A stretch of DNA of 64,000 nucleotides from Escallonia rubra (GCA_033065855.1 JAVXUO010002873.1:181043-245042), one strand, 5' to 3'; shown: positions 1 to 15,780, counted from the stretch's first letter. The notes: a model not told the origin generated them from the sequence alone. Numbers and translations: made by a program.

Positions 1-1142
1 CGTAGATGTGAAAGAAGCCGGAGCAAAATGTTTTTGCAGATTCAGGATCCAAAGATGAAGTGCAAGGAAAGTAGTTAAGGGATCAAAATGTTGCAAGTAG
101 AATTTAAAATGGACGGTTGAAGGATCCACAAAGTTGATTTTACTCGCTTGAATAGGTAAATTCAACGTCAACGTCTAAAGATTTTGGCAATCGCTTAAGA
201 TTGTATTGGACTCCAATCAATTTATGTTTTTTAGAACATTTGGTAGAGATTTCAGTCATTTTGAAGCGAGATTATACTCGTATATTTTCACAGACCATTT
301 AACTATTTCCCACAGAATTATGTGAAAGTCAAGCCCCAGATTCTGGGCACTAGGATCTTATGTGAAGAATCTGATTAATGTAATATAGTATTCAATGTAA
401 CGAGAGAACCAAATCCAATATGACAAAAATGAATCTCTTTCAAGATGCTAATTGCTTGGAAAAGTTGCACAGGCAATCTGCAAGTAAAATCGCATAAATT
501 TGGGGATGGGTCCAAAGATGCTTGGAGGAATGATTTTTGTTGACTGAACGATGCATGGTGTGAACAGTTGTGTGTTTCTCTCATTGCTTCAAGGTTACAA
601 GATGCATAAGTTTATTGGAATTTATCTCACTCGTTCTGACTTGACTTACAAGTGTGTGACAAATGTGATTTCAGCAATGTAAAGGAGTATTATTATTTTT
701 GTGATTCTGAAAGTAGTATCCAAACATGTGAATGCATGCCTTTTAGTTTCCAGAAAAGTGCATTTTCTGATACTTTAGGAGGGACCAATTCATCAAACAA
801 ACACTGCATGAGTGAAGATGTCAATGTGACGGACAGAACATGTGCGTTATAACAGTTGGGAGAACATCATTCACGCCAAAAAACCAGAAATTTGGACTAG
901 CCATATGCCTAGTTAAGCCACAGGGAAACAGAATAGGTGCAACAGTCCACACCTATCACACACACAACCCTTTGCACTTTTACAAACATTGGTATGGGCT
1001 CAAGAACTCCAATTAAAGCATATAATAAATGCACACCATGTGATTGCACATATGACAGAAACTCAGAAAGGGGGGGAATTAGTCCAGCAACACCGATTAT
1101 GTATGATATTTGTTATGCCGACACTTATTTTCATTTATGCAG
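1..1142. other. Left-edge region, no assured gene
   Basis: Probably intron or upstream part of the gene whose last exons lie at 1143-1571. The only open stretch of note is 652-852 (+), which starts with GTG rather than ATG in its frame and reads Cys-rich (begins CDKCDFSNVKEYYYFCD). I cannot join it to the downstream exons with confidence. The rest is AT-rich with stops in all frames. Confidence 0.4.
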
Positions 1143-1571
1143 GATATCAGTAGGAAGTCGACTGTTACTAAGGGAAGCAACCAGCCTTACTACTATGGTA
1201 TGCAAAGCAAGATTCGACGTACTCTTGATCCAGAGCACTATAGGCTTAGTTACTCTCGGATATATTTCTGTGTAAGTGAACAATGTTTAACTTCCATATT
1301 TGCTTCTTTCTTTGCCACTCCCCAACCTATTCTGCAAACTCTGTATTATTATGTAATTTCTCCGACAGTCGGGATGGCTTATGACATATTAATATAATTT
1401 TTTCCTATTAACTAAAAAAAACATGAAAAAGAAACAAAGAATATGGTACCAAATCGAACATCCATGAATCTTGAGGAAATATTGAATGAACTAGAAAGGA
1501 GCGACAATGTCAAAAGGAAACGCCACAAAAAGGGTGTTTGGGATTATTCTAAGATTGTTAAGCCTGATTAA
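1143..1571 (+). CDS. 3' end of an unidentified gene (two last exons)
   Basis: Two exons are proposed. Exon A is 1143-1271, after a TTTATGCAG acceptor and before a consensus GTAAGT donor, 43 codons. Exon B is 1440-1571, after an AAAG acceptor, 43 codons and TAA. The phases agree, giving an 86-residue C-terminus. It is basic and contains QPYYYGMQSKIRRTLDPEHY, LEEILNELERSDN, a KRKRHKK cluster that could be a nuclear localisation signal, and the end WDYSKIVKPD. I do not recognise the family, and the 5' part lies left of the window or in the unclear sequence at 1-1142. It could also be a decayed gene. The exon calls rest on splice signals and open frame only. Confidence 0.4.
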
Positions 1572-1574
1572 TTA

Positions 1575-1985
1575 GATTATTTCAAGTATTGAAGTGTTTA
1601 GCAACAACAAAAAAAACCTGATTAAATATGCTTCAGAATGCTCAAAACTGATTATAAATCTACTTCAAAATTCTCTAATTAGATCAAAATCCTCTTAGAT
1701 TCATATTCAGTCATTTTTGGTGAGTTAGGTTTGCCAAAAAAATTACCGAAGTACCATCATGCATATTAAATGCCTCCTCTAAATCATGATACACTATTTG
1801 GGTATTATGCCTCACACCACCTACTTTCAAAACTTTTTATTCAAACATCTTCCACAATTTTCATTTGATTTTGTTCACAATAGATCAAAGCTGATTTTAC
1901 GAACTGAGTTTGATAGATTAAAATTTTATTTTTGAGAATCAAACTCAAACATTGCTAAGACAAACTTCAATAAAAGCTTGATTCT
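1575..1985. repeat. Diverged dispersed repeat, copy A (MITE-like)
   Basis: The AT-rich stretch shares several blocks in the same order with 13521-13815. These are GAAGTGTTT near the left, a poly-A run followed by TGATTAAAT and TGCTT, AAAGCTGATT further right, and TTTTGAGAATCA near the right end. This suggests two old copies of one small element. I could not fix its ends or a target duplication. Confidence 0.35.
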
Positions 1986-3172
1986 TGTGATAAAAAGGCC
2001 ATTTCCTTAGAGCTAGATTCTTGAGTTTACAACCAATAACCTAATCACCAGATGTTTGGCTAGGAATCTATTCATGACATATTGACACCCATCTTATATG
2101 ACAATATGCCATGGCCAACCAAATGAAGGAGGCAACACTGTTAGCAGTTTTTGCATATCATGCCCCGAATCAACATACATAAGGACAATGCAGGTGAAGA
2201 TATTGTTGCATATGGTCATAATGCCCCATATGTTTAATTACTACCACTGTCATTGGTACTATGCCGCCGCCTTTCCTTACATGTACATGTGAGTACCAAT
2301 GCTTTTTATTGTTGCTTATTTTTGAACCGATAATTTCGAGTAAAATCATGAGAAAAGTGTTAAAACTCCAGCCGAAAAGGCTAACCTGTGTCAACCTTGT
2401 TATAAAAAAGCCTCTCTTATTTAAAAAATTGTTTTCCTTTTCAAACCAAGTTTGAACGAGTCACAAGTTGATGATTTTGCTCAAATCGTCATTTATTCGC
2501 GGATTCTCAGAAGTTCTTCAAATGGCTCGGGATGAATTTCTTATGCTGAGATGAGAATTCGACAACGGGTAAGCCATGTATTTCTTGTGTTCTTTCAATC
2601 CCCTCAATTATAGTCTAGTAGTAAAATTTTCATTTCAAACTAGGAGTTGGAATCCAACTATTTCATACTCGGAATTTTTTATTCAGAGACGAAATGTACT
2701 TATTTCACAGAAACATTGCATTAGCAAGCAACAGTAAATCCTGAAAGACTTAGAGCCAATCAAGTTGCAAAAAGCATGGGGTTAATATAAAGGGTGGAGC
2801 AATGGACATCCGGGTAATATGGCAAGCAACGACGACCGCTGTTGCAAATGCCCACACCCATCAGGCCTGCTTTGAACAGCAATTCTGTCCAAATGAAGCA
2901 GCCATTGAAAGCTACAGAGCTTGGTTGGTTGGTGTGCGCATTTCCATTACTCTGCAGTCTGCAGAGTCTTGAATGTATTCAAATCAAACACCACACAGAT
3001 AAAGATCCATAGTAGCACTACTATTGGTAGAGAATGAGATAAAGAGTTTTAAACATGACAAGTCAAACAAGAAATGTTATAACACGGTAGCCAACCCAGA
3101 CCAATCTAACATGCAGCATCATGATAAGTGTATCATACCATAAGATCAAACCATTAGGGTTCCAGAACCTTC
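1986..3172. other. Intergenic; holds the tubulin 3' UTR
   Basis: No open frame with coding character on either strand. The right few hundred bases (about 2900-3172) lie downstream of the minus-strand tubulin stop and probably hold its 3' UTR. Otherwise nothing recognised. Confidence 0.5.
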
Positions 3173-5938
<2,766 letters not shown>

Positions 5939-5992
5939 TTATCAAGACGCCTTTCGGATGCAAATTTCGTTCGTTTGCCCTTATGCTTATGG

Positions 5993-5999
5993 TTTTATA
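5993..5999 (-). promoter_or_regulatory. Candidate TATA box of the tubulin gene
   Basis: On the minus strand the sequence reads CTATAAAACC, 133 bp upstream of the tubulin ATG. This is a plausible distance for a TATA box plus 5' UTR. No transcript start was observed. Confidence 0.45.
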
Positions 6000-7311
6000 G
6001 GACAGAAAAATAAGGGGGGCGTGGGCCGTTAACTAGGGTTGGGAATGAACGGCAGGGAAAGTGGGTGGCGCGGGCTACAATTTGGACAGGTAAGCATCGG
6101 CGTGGTTAACCGTGGTTAGTTTTCGATTTTGAAAAACGATACTTTGCCGCCCTTGGAACAAAGTATTTGGAGCTGAGCATGGGGACAGTTGCACGTGGCA
6201 GACGGAGGTCATCTGATCCAACTGTTGTTCACGAAAGAAGGAAAAATCGGAGTTTGTTTTTTTTTTTCCTTTATTCTATTTATTTTATTCTTGGCAAATG
6301 CTAAATAATGTTTTATTACCATATCTTTGATTTTGACTTTTTATTCATAACATAAAAAAGGATAATGTTGTTAAAATTCTTGAATTCAAGAGTAAAATAT
6401 AGTCGAGCAATATTTTGTCGTAACAGTATTCGTGTCATTAGACACACTAAACTATTAAAAAAGGGTATTATGAAAAGATATTTTTGCCGTCCTCTTTTCT
6501 TTTTTTTGGTAGAATATGATAATAGCATTGATAAAGTAAAGTTACACAATCGCTATGTTCTATAGCTGCAGATATTATAGATCACGACGTTCTCATTTCC
6601 TTTCTATTTTTAACAAGAACATCACAATTCCATCATCCACGTCAAACAACCACCCAAACACCACCACCAACCACGTGTGCTTGTCAAACTCAAATCCTTA
6701 TCACACCACAGCACCACCCCGCACCCAATAGGCCAATACCACCAACCACCCGTGTTGTCACCCATCGTACTACCACCATATCCTCCACGACCAACAACCG
6801 TGGCACTTTCCAATGCCACTGACCGCCCTTGCCATACTTAATCGGTATTAAGGTTGCAGGCCAACCCTATCGACGAGACAACCGATAGTACCCCACCCCT
6901 CGGCCACCTCTAAGATTCGACCTAACACACACTTTCGTATCAGATATGTCGAATGTCACCCTTAATGATTCTGACATTACACATACTTTTTCCTCTCCCA
7001 CTCTACTTGACTTTTTCACACCACACAAACACGCACAAAACCACCATGGATCACCAATGGTAAGAACAGACACACCGCCACCATGAACGTGCACCTTCAC
7101 TAAATCCTCCACATTCAGATATAGGGCAAATAAATTGGGGATGAGAATAAAAAGGCAGGAAAAGAGAGGGAGATAAATGGGAAGAGAGAGATACATCTAA
7201 GTTACATATTTTAAGATATAAGGGTAGTGTTGACATTGTCAAAATACAAATTGACAATATTAGTCAAAATCATTAGTTACTGTCATGAAACCTTGAAGCT
7301 GAAATATCTAA
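6000..7311. other. Intergenic, with a CCA-rich tract
   Basis: Upstream region of the tubulin gene. From about 6610 to 7100 the plus strand is rich in CCA and CCACC triplets and poor in G, giving long spurious minus-strand frames rich in Gly, Trp and Val. Similar triplet-rich tracts lie at 19150-19520 (GGT-rich) and 20140-20440 (CCA-rich), inside or beside transposon-like sequence. No gene is supported here. Confidence 0.45.
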
Positions 7312-7320
7312 TATAATTTT

Positions 7321-8393
7321 GGGCTAATTACACATATGTTCCCGAAGTTAGGAGGTAATTACAGTCAAAGATACTAATTTTCAAAATGTAACATTCCGTG
7401 ACCAAAAGTGTTTCAAATGTATCACATGTGTCCATCCGTCAAGGTTCCGTCCAAAAAGTCTACTTTTTTATGATGTGATCAATACGTATTTTTAAAATGA
7501 CAAAACTACCCTTATATTGTATATAGTTTTTAATATACTGAGTAATTTTTATTGTATATACTGAGTAATTTTCATATACTGAGTAGTTTTTAATATATTG
7601 TATATACGTAATTTTCATTGTCTTCCCCCAGCTAACTCGCCGGCAGCCATCTCCCCTCGCCCCACGCCGGCAGTCCCTCCCCTCTTACACGCCATGGTAG
7701 CCCCACTACCAGCCGCACAAGCGGTCACCGACGACTAATTCCAGTCCCGCGCCTTCACCGAAATGCCCCTTCATCGTGCCTCAATGAGTATCGCGCCGAT
7801 GCAACCGTGCCGCTACCACTGTAACCATCCGATCGATGTTGTCGGCGGACCTGTCGCCGACCAGCAACTCTGGTTAGCAGCCCCATCACCAACGCCTTTG
7901 CGACCACCGCGCCACAACCATCTCGCCGCTGCCACCACCGCCCGGGATTTATCACCAGCTCCATCTCGAGGGAAGGCGACGCCGGCGACGGGGAAGGGGA
8001 AGGGGGAGGGTGGGGGCGACGGGGAAGGGGAATAGGAAGGGTGCGACGACAGGGAAGAGGAATGGGAAAGGTGCGGCGACAGGGAGGCACAGGCGAAGGG
8101 GTGCTGCTGACGGCGTTTGAGACAGAAATGGCCAAATGGGGTTGGGGTTGGGGTTGGGGGAAGAGTAATGACATTAAAATAAGATGAAGAGTAATGGCAT
8201 TAATGGAAGAAGATGAAATAATGGCATTGAAAAATAAATAAGGTTCCAACTTAGTGGCAATAAAGTCTTTTCATTAAAACCGTTAGGATTTTTAAGATTT
8301 CATTTGGTCAACGGACATAAGTATAATTTGTCCAAACTATTGTCATTGCATGTAATTACTCCCTAACCTCAGGAACGTAGGTGTAATTAACCC
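7321..8393. mobile_element. Non-autonomous Mutator-like element (MULE) with 9-bp TSD
   Basis: Terminal inverted repeats: the left end GGGCTAATTACAC at 7321 matches the reverse complement of the right end at 8393 (GGGTTAATTACAC). About 27 of the first 32 bases agree, and similarity runs on to about 50. The element is flanked by a perfect 9-bp direct repeat, TATAATTTT, at 7312-7320 and 8394-8402. Long terminal inverted repeats with a 9-bp target duplication are the signature of the Mutator superfamily. No transposase is present. The 7620-8110 interior is strikingly GC-rich against AT-rich ends and contains short tandem GGGAAGGGG/GGTGCGACGACAGG-type units. The long minus-strand frame 7755-8249 is Pro/Arg-rich and low in complexity, so it is not called as a gene. 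The interior could be captured host DNA. Confidence 0.85.
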
Positions 8394-8402
8394 TATAATT
8401 TT

Positions 8403-9536
8403 TTTCACATTCTGGATATTGTTGTCTGCTTTTTCAATATAGTTTACCCAAAGAGTTTAGTGATATTTTTCCTATAAAAATATCTTTTGAGAAAATGGAA
8501 AACGTTTATGAACTTGTTGGGGACTACCATTTTCAGAATTTCTACACAACTATTAAACTTTTTTACAATGCTATATCAAAAAATAAAACTCTTTTATAAT
8601 GTTTGAATATAATAATTCACATATTTATAGGCCAAAAAAAGGTGCAGAGAACATCAACAGTATATATTTATGAAAAGTTGATGAAACGGGTCAAATTTAG
8701 TGCACTATTTTTTTAGAACAGAATTTAAAAAATGGTAACCAAACAAAAAATACTCAAGAAAGCGTGAATTTGAAAATGGAGAAAATGATAACCAAACGGA
8801 ATGACGTTCTACATATACTTATCCAGTTTCGTTATAATAGGTAAATTACTTGAAAAACCAGGGTATCCAGTTAGTCGAGATTTGATATCAGATGTGATGC
8901 ATGTGCATCCAAGATCAGATCTCAACAGCGCATGTCATGTTAGTACAAAGCCCAAATGCTTCATAAAGTCTCGACAAACCACTGTTTTCTTGACAGCGAT
9001 TTCCTACACTTTGTCACATGAAATACCTAGAAGATAGTACAATGAATGAGACCGTACCAACAAATTTCTAAGCCCAACCAACCATGCTGATAACTGTGCC
9101 AATTATGTATCATTCAGAAATGCTTTTATGGCATGAAAAGCCCTGAATTATACACGTCGATACTGCAAACAAAAGAAAAATGTTGCTATTTTGAAGGCCA
9201 ATATTTAGATCATAGCATGTATATGTAAATTTGTGTGATTTGTCAAGAAAAATGGGTGCCTTATCGGTGAACCATGCCCTACTCTTACTATAAGGGGAAT
9301 GAGGTTGACTAACTGATATGAACAAAGATGTGGCTCTGCTACTACCTTCAGTAACCGCTGCTCTGCTCTCCCTAGCTCAACAAATATCGCGACAAGAGTA
9401 GTTTGCCTCTGGCCGCCATCCGAGGGAATGCACCCCTACCTGATCATCCTCAGATTCCTTATTCCTATTCTTTCGAAGTGCTAGCTACAATTATTTTCCA
9501 GAACCACGCGTCAACTCCTCAAGTCAGAAACGTTTC
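8403..9536. other. Intergenic, nothing recognised
   Basis: AT-rich sequence between the Mutator-like element and the 3' end of the SHW1-like gene. The part just below 9537 must hold that gene's 3' UTR. No other supported feature. Confidence 0.5.
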
Positions 9537-12500
9537 TCACGTTACAGGCTGCACGCCAGTCCACATATGGCGATCGTCCTCAAGCCCATCTGTCCGAAGA
9601 TTGCGGCTGTCTTGTAGATATGATATTGCAGTCCATATCCCACGGATAAGTAAAATGCTTATAAACACTACAGTTCCAAGTGTGCAAACTACCTGAAGAT
9701 CATTGAAAAAACGTAGGAAACGTCAGTCAACGGCAATATTCCTCTACTAAACAATCCAGCAATGCAATCAGATCTCATAGTACTTTACGAAGGCCACCAC
9801 AAGGTATCAACTCCACTCAGATCAGCTTGCTGGGAGTTTACTTCTGCATATCATGGTTGCTGTCAAACTGAAGCTGTCTGACAGCCCCAGCAATGCAATC
9901 ACATAATATTCCATATTCATGTTTACAGAAAACTCTTATATGACGGCATTTAATCTGACCTCAATACATGCACGTATAAGGTCAAGACCAAGCTCAGCCA
10001 GTCTTAACCACGCTAAACTATTAAGCATCTTTGTGTAACGCTGCATGCTTTAGTGGCGCTGGAATTAACTAGAATATTCAAGCTAATGCAAAATTTGCTT
10101 CTTCAGTAAATGTACCAAAGAAATTACAAACGAGTATCTTTCACTAGCAATTACGTCCTTAAAAAGTCTCTGTATAACCTAACAGTAGGGACCATTGAGC
10201 TTATGTGAAACATGAGTGTCACAGCAACTGAACATTGAATTGGAAAAGAATGTGATGATTAAAGAATAAACCTAAACTACTGTAGTAAGGCCTTGCTAGT
10301 AAAGCAATAAAATATGTTCTACAACATCATTTCGGCATAAAGCAATATCCAAGAGCATGCAGCTAAAAAGTAGTATACATCTTTACCTCAAGAAATGCCT
10401 TCAGAACCCACAAAAAAGCAAGAATTATGGTTCCATTAACAGAAAACTCCACCTGTTGAGCAAAGAACAGATTATAGTTGGTCAAAAAACAACACGCCCG
10501 TCAACTAGAAACTATCTCAACGCATCTGAGAAAACATCAAACAAGTTTCTTCTTCTTTCAGTCAAGGTAAGAGTATAAGCTCTAAGCTAAATGCTTGGAT
10601 AAATGAAATTTCATATCTGGTAGCAGAAGAAAGTCCAAGGGAAGAATAGTATGCGAGCATAAAAATATGAGTCATGAATTGCTACACAAAGGAAAAATGG
10701 ACAGAGTCAACTATCTATGTTCTTCACCTCCCTATACAAATTCAAGTACAGACAGAAATTACTATATTTATGTAGAGGAAAATAAACGAAACTTCAAACA
10801 TTTCATGGATGCAGAAAATATAAATCACTAAACTATCAAAGGCTCTTTGCCCTGCATATCCTATTATACACATAAAACTTACTACACAAAGTTAGGTAGC
10901 TGCAAAATAGGAGAACAACAATAAAACAAATCCAACATAAAACAAGAACTATTACAGGTTGTCTTTAGCAATTTCTGTTACGTACTTGAATATACTGAAG
11001 GCATGTCTATGAAGTGTTACATAATAAAGAAAAATTGTGTGCTGAAAGTCTCTTCATGCTTGAGGATTACTGTGATTTTATGCTGAACACAACCTTCTCT
11101 TTAATTGTTATACTCTTCCCCTGCTCCTCCCAAACGAGAATCCTCACATTCTGTCTTAAATTAAAGTGAATCAGAATAAGAGAAAGAGTACAGCAATTGA
11201 AGTTTATGGGTGATAAGAAAGTCAGAAGGTTATTTCCATCCTAAAATCTATCACTGAAAGAACTCCTTGGCATGAAGTGAGATTTAAGTTAAAGAGTTAA
11301 GGGGGTCCAAGAACTTCTAAATTTCGTTGGACAGAGATACACTTTATGGTCTTTGACTACAGTCTTAAACTCATTACTCAGTTCAACTTATGTTTTGGGT
11401 CTTATATGGAGTTTATGATGGTGTAGAATGGTCCTAAAGTCATATTGTCAAAGAGTAGATTTACGAGAACTGGAACTGTCTTGCTCCTCCTCGCCGTCCA
11501 TATTCTGAACTTACAATCCTCTACTTAATCTCCTTCCATAATCCCAGTCATGGCTCATTATACAACGCCCAGAATTGACCCTAACAACCCTACTCTCGCC
11601 CTACTCCCACTGCAAGTCTGTGACTCTTAATCTGTCCTTTTGGCATATTGGTTCACCTTGGGCACCATGACCAGGACAAACTGATTGCTATTTACTATTG
11701 TTGTGTACCATTTCTCGTATCATTGTTTTTCTCCTTGTTCTCATCTTCTTCTTCCCCTTCCTCCTCCTTTGCATCCCCTCCTAATCAGCATTCTTCTTCT
11801 TTTCTCCCTAGAACCCCTCCTACAATGAGCCAAATAATTCTGTTCAATCAACAGCTGAAACTAGTGTGCAATGATTGAGCCTAATACCGTTATCAGCATG
11901 TTACTTTAGTGCTCATTCTCAGCTTACTATAAGCTTGTTCCCCCACAAAAAGGTGAATCGAATTTTATTTACCCGCTTTTGCTGCATTAGTCAATTTTTT
12001 ACATTAAACCTGTTCCATATAGCATAAGTGAGGGAAATTTTAAATGTCAAAATATCAGCATTGATGGTAAACCTTTGAGACCCACTATCAACGTCTAATA
12101 AACATTACCTACAACCGTCTAATGTTAATACTCTTTGCTATGTTTCTACCCTTTTCCTAAGGAATTTCAACAGAAAGGAAGGAGCAGAGCTACATTGGTG
12201 AGATCGTTATTAGGGCAAGCGCTGATAATCCTTCCTAATAGAAAAAAAGAGCTCTTATGAACTCCAAGCCAACCAGTAAAACCTTTTGAAATTTTCTAAA
12301 GCAACTAAAATGTCCATGGACTGATGACCCAATTCTTTCGACACCACATTTTCTATTTTACCAGTGGCTATAAAAATATTTTAAGATTAAGAACTAATTT
12401 TCCGCTGGGGTTCAGGATTTCAGACGTGTAATCAAGCAATGAGAGTCGAGACATGTACCAATTTGGAGGAAATGTTGAGAGGCAGAACCGACCGAACAGC

Positions 12501-12939
12501 CCTCCTGGCCTTTCTGGACACCTTCTTGAACACGTTTTGTACAAACCTAACCAGAAGATCCAAACTCCGATCTTCCTCGTCTTCATCCACGTCTTCCTCT
12601 TCATACCCATCATCATTGTAGCCTCCGCCGCTGACTATGCCGCCTCGGTTGCGGGTCCAATTGCGAGGATCATCCACTAAATTATCACCTTCCTAAATTA
12701 AAATCGACCGAAAGTAATTATGGGTTCAGTCAAATTCCAATTTCCTTACGATTACACAACCATATCTAAAGAGAGAGGAGCACCTGAGGGTAATTGGAGA
12801 TGCGTCTGGAAGCTTGAAGACGAGTGTAGGGATCAAAGTGAAGGGCAGTGATGATGCGGCGACGGGGATTGATGTAGTCGAAGAGTTGTCGATGGGAGGT
12901 GGTGAAAGTCCGATGAGTGAGAATGGCTGATGATGCCAT
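9537..12939 (-). CDS. SHW1: SHORT HYPOCOTYL IN WHITE LIGHT 1-like protein (4 exons, 203 aa)
   Basis: Exons in transcript order are 12784-12939, 12459-12692, 10387-10452 and 9537-9692. All phases are 0 and all introns GT-AG; intron 2 is 2.0 kb. The 203-residue product starts MASSAILTHR with a Ser/Thr/Arg-rich, acid-poor leader that resembles a plastid transit peptide. A strongly acidic run (DDGYEEEDVDEDEEDRSLD) follows, then a basic helix (FKKVSRKARRAVRSVLP). From about 131 to 172 there is a hydrophobic hairpin with LAFLWVLKAFLE and VVFISILLIRGIW. The C-terminus is conserved and ends MWTGVQPVT. I match it from memory to the Arabidopsis SHW1 family by the FLWVLKA, LIRGIW and GVQP blocks. Known for that family: a plant-specific regulator of seedling light responses working with COP1 and HY5. 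The hydrophobic hairpin suggests membrane association, which is inference. Very small exons make the gene easy to miss. Confidence 0.85.
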
Positions 12940-13332
12940 TGCTAATGTTGAGGGAGTTTAATCAAAGACTATACTGACTTAAGCTTCGGTCAATGGTGGC
13001 AAAACTGGTGACACGCTAACAGTAATCAAAGATTAAAAACAGTAATTTTGCAATGGACTCCGTATGAGAATTAATGAAGAAGAGGCAAAACATTTGTTCA
13101 TGTTCTTGATTTTTTTTTGATTGCTTCATTTTCATCGATCTTTGTCTTTGTAATTGCTATCAATAAAATTTAGCTTTTCTTGGCGCCTTTTATCTTTGAG
13201 ATAAGCGCATTTAACGACTCTCGCGTTGGTAAATATGTAAACTTCACTAAATCGAATCAAATCAAACAATCCAAAAAAAAAAAGCAAAAATTAAATCATG
13301 CTCCTTCCCTTTGGCTGGATTTTTTTCTTTTG
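12940..13332. other. Intergenic; upstream region of the SHW1-like gene
   Basis: Immediate upstream sequence of the minus-strand SHW1-like gene. AT-rich with short A and T runs. No clear TATA box was picked. Confidence 0.4.
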
Positions 13333-13487
13333 GCTTTTGTGATAGATCTTTGTAAATGTAAATATTAAATTAAACTCAAGTAGCAGTCATATACTGAATA
13401 AGAGGGCTTTTGTGATAGATCTTTGTAGATGTAAACATTAAATTAAACTCAGGTAGCAATCATATACTATACTAAATAAGAGGGTTT
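13333..13487. repeat. Direct tandem duplication, about 73-bp unit, two copies
   Basis: The block beginning GCTTTTGTGATAGATCTTTG occurs at 13333 and again at 13406. Both copies continue through a TTAAATTAAACTCA segment and a CATATACT segment to an AAATAAGAGGG-like end. The second copy carries a small insertion near its right end. Confidence 0.85.
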
Positions 13488-13520
13488 TTGAGATTGATTC
13501 TAGAATGATCAAATCTGATA

Positions 13521-13815
13521 TATTCAGATTAAATAAGGTTTGAAGTGTTTGACCAAAAAAAAATGATTAAATTTGCTTAAATGTGCTCAGAAATGATTAA
13601 ATCCACACTCCTGATTTTCTTAGAGTGCTCCCTTTCAACTTGAAATACTATATGACAATTTTGCCGCACTAAAGCTACTTTAATCCCTTCTTACCCAAAC
13701 ACCTTCAACAAGTTTTAATCTATTATGCTTAAAATGAATTAAAGCTGATTCCAGAAACTTATTCAGATTTAATCAAAATCTACTTTTGAGAATCACCCAA
13801 ATGACATCTAAGTAT
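13521..13815. repeat. Diverged dispersed repeat, copy B (MITE-like)
   Basis: Shares ordered blocks with 1575-1985: TTGAAGTGTTTG, a poly-A run then TGATTAAAT, AAAGCTGATT and TTTTGAGAATCA. Ends are uncertain. The left GTGTTTG and right CAAATGACATC may be weak inverted termini. Confidence 0.35.
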
Positions 13816-15780
13816 TGTTTAACAAGTTAAATTAAACAATGAAAAAGGCTTTGTTTATGTTAACATGCACTATTTCTATCTTAATTGTATGTGTTTGTTA
13901 TCTCGATTGATCTTTTATTCGATTACACCTGTTTAATGGATAGCATATAATGTCTTGACCCGCGATTATTCCATTGCAGTGGAAACCAAATATGGCACAT
14001 TCCCAATTTACTGAAGTCTAAAGAGATATCACAAGGTAAAGACTCCTTCCTTTTGAGAAGGAAGTAATAGATGAAACGTGAAATGCAACCAATTTCAGAA
14101 TCACTGATGATATGTGCAGACAGGTACAAACAAGTATATGCACAAAAGGAGCAACCTGGTAAAACAAGTAAAACCAGAAGTGGTCAATTCTTCATCCCAT
14201 GGCATGCAAAAAGAGAGAGAAATGCTATTTAACACAATCTATTTATAGTTTATGGCGCAGCGCAATCTATTTAACACACACACCCCCTTCTAAGAGGCAA
14301 AAGTACGTACGTCTAATGGAAAGAGAAACGCGTATTTGGAAATCAAAGAGCAACATAATTCCGGCTCAAAATCAGAATTGCATTGAGAAGGGAGAAATCC
14401 CTGGAAAAGGGAACCGAAAGTCGAATCAGATGGGCCAGTATCTCTGAAAACTGGATTTCACATTCACTATAACAAAATGCAACCAGCCTAAAAGGACAGG
14501 CAGTAGTTGGTAGTCCAATGTGCATTTGTAGGATACATATACATCAATATAACAAAACAATCACACTGGTACTCCACATCTAATGAACCGAAAATGTGTA
14601 TACATAATATTGATATAAATGGTGTTCTTATTCAATTTAGTAATAAGATGTGGTGGGATATGTTAATTCCATCTTCTTCCTCTCACCTTTCTTGGCAAGT
14701 TATGTGATGTATACCTATCTCTAGGGATGAATGCCACAGCTGTGTGTATGCCAAGGAGAACGAAAGAAGCAGCCCTTAGCGAACCACAACCCCAAAAAAC
14801 ACACTGACTAAGCCCTATCCCCCACGTATGGCGCACCCACCCATGTACCCATAGCCGCACAGTATGGAAGCAAACAAGGAACCAGGTAACACTGGTTCTG
14901 CCCAGATTCATCATGAATCCCAAGCATCACCGACCCTTATCATCTTCCGCTGATCCTGGATAGCCAGTCGACGGGGCCAGATTAGCTCACCCGATAAATA
15001 TGGCCGAACAGATCCAATTTAACATGATGTAAAAAACACTCTCATTCATAGTCTATAGGCGAAATGAGAGCTCACAGTAAGAATTATCATAGTGTACACC
15101 TAGAGCTCAGCTGAGTGCATAAGTAGTAGTCATTGGGTCGAACTTCTCCTAGTTTGCAAGCAAGTAGATCAACTGAGACAAGAGTATTCATGCATATTTT
15201 TTATATTGCTGGAATACTATCAAAAGCGTAGTTACAAAAGCTCTGTCTAGACAAGGGACTAGTAACACATTCTTGAACGATAATGACATGGAGGAAGGCG
15301 AAAAAATTAAGCATTGTTACTCTCATGACATGTGTTGGTAAGGGCCAACATAGACTAAGCCCAGCAAAAAACGACTTCAAAGGAAAAACTTCACTGAAAA
15401 TTGCACACATTAACACACGCATATTGGAAATTCAACAAACTACAAATGCTACTGCATCACATAATCCTAAAAGAAATATTTAACATTAGATGGCATGAAA
15501 CTGCAATCAAGAAGTTCATTTATTATGCATTAGAAATACAACTAAAATTCAACTTCAGCTCAGTCTCGTAGTTACAAAACCTACAAGCGCAAAAGTACAA
15601 TACAAGGTGTAACATCAGAAATATTCAACATATATGCCCAGATAGTCCTACAAAAAGGAAGGTCTTTTGCATACAGAACCTAAAAAAAAGTTGTTACTAT
15701 AAACAGCATACCATGTTCAAACATACTACCTATAGGAAAGATTGCACTTCCCCACTCAACCATCAATTTGCCAGACCGGA
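13816..15780. other. Intergenic, nothing recognised
   Basis: No coding frame on either strand holds up and no inverted or tandem repeat stands out. The last few hundred bases (about 15500-15780) are downstream of the F-box gene's stop and likely include its 3' UTR. Confidence 0.5.

Noticed and set aside
2601..2660. Possible tRNA-like text (TAGTCTAGTAGTAAAATTTTC then GGAGTTGGAATCCAAC)
   Set aside because: No consistent acceptor stem, anticodon arm or A/B box spacing could be folded.
6622..7257. Overlapping minus-strand frames in the CCA-rich tract
   Set aside because: Arise from triplet repeats in several frames at once, with no conserved motif or codon preference.
7755..8249. 164-aa minus-strand frame in the Mutator-like element
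   Set aside because: Pro/Arg/Ser-rich and driven by GC-rich tandem repeats; no domain, so treated as compositional.
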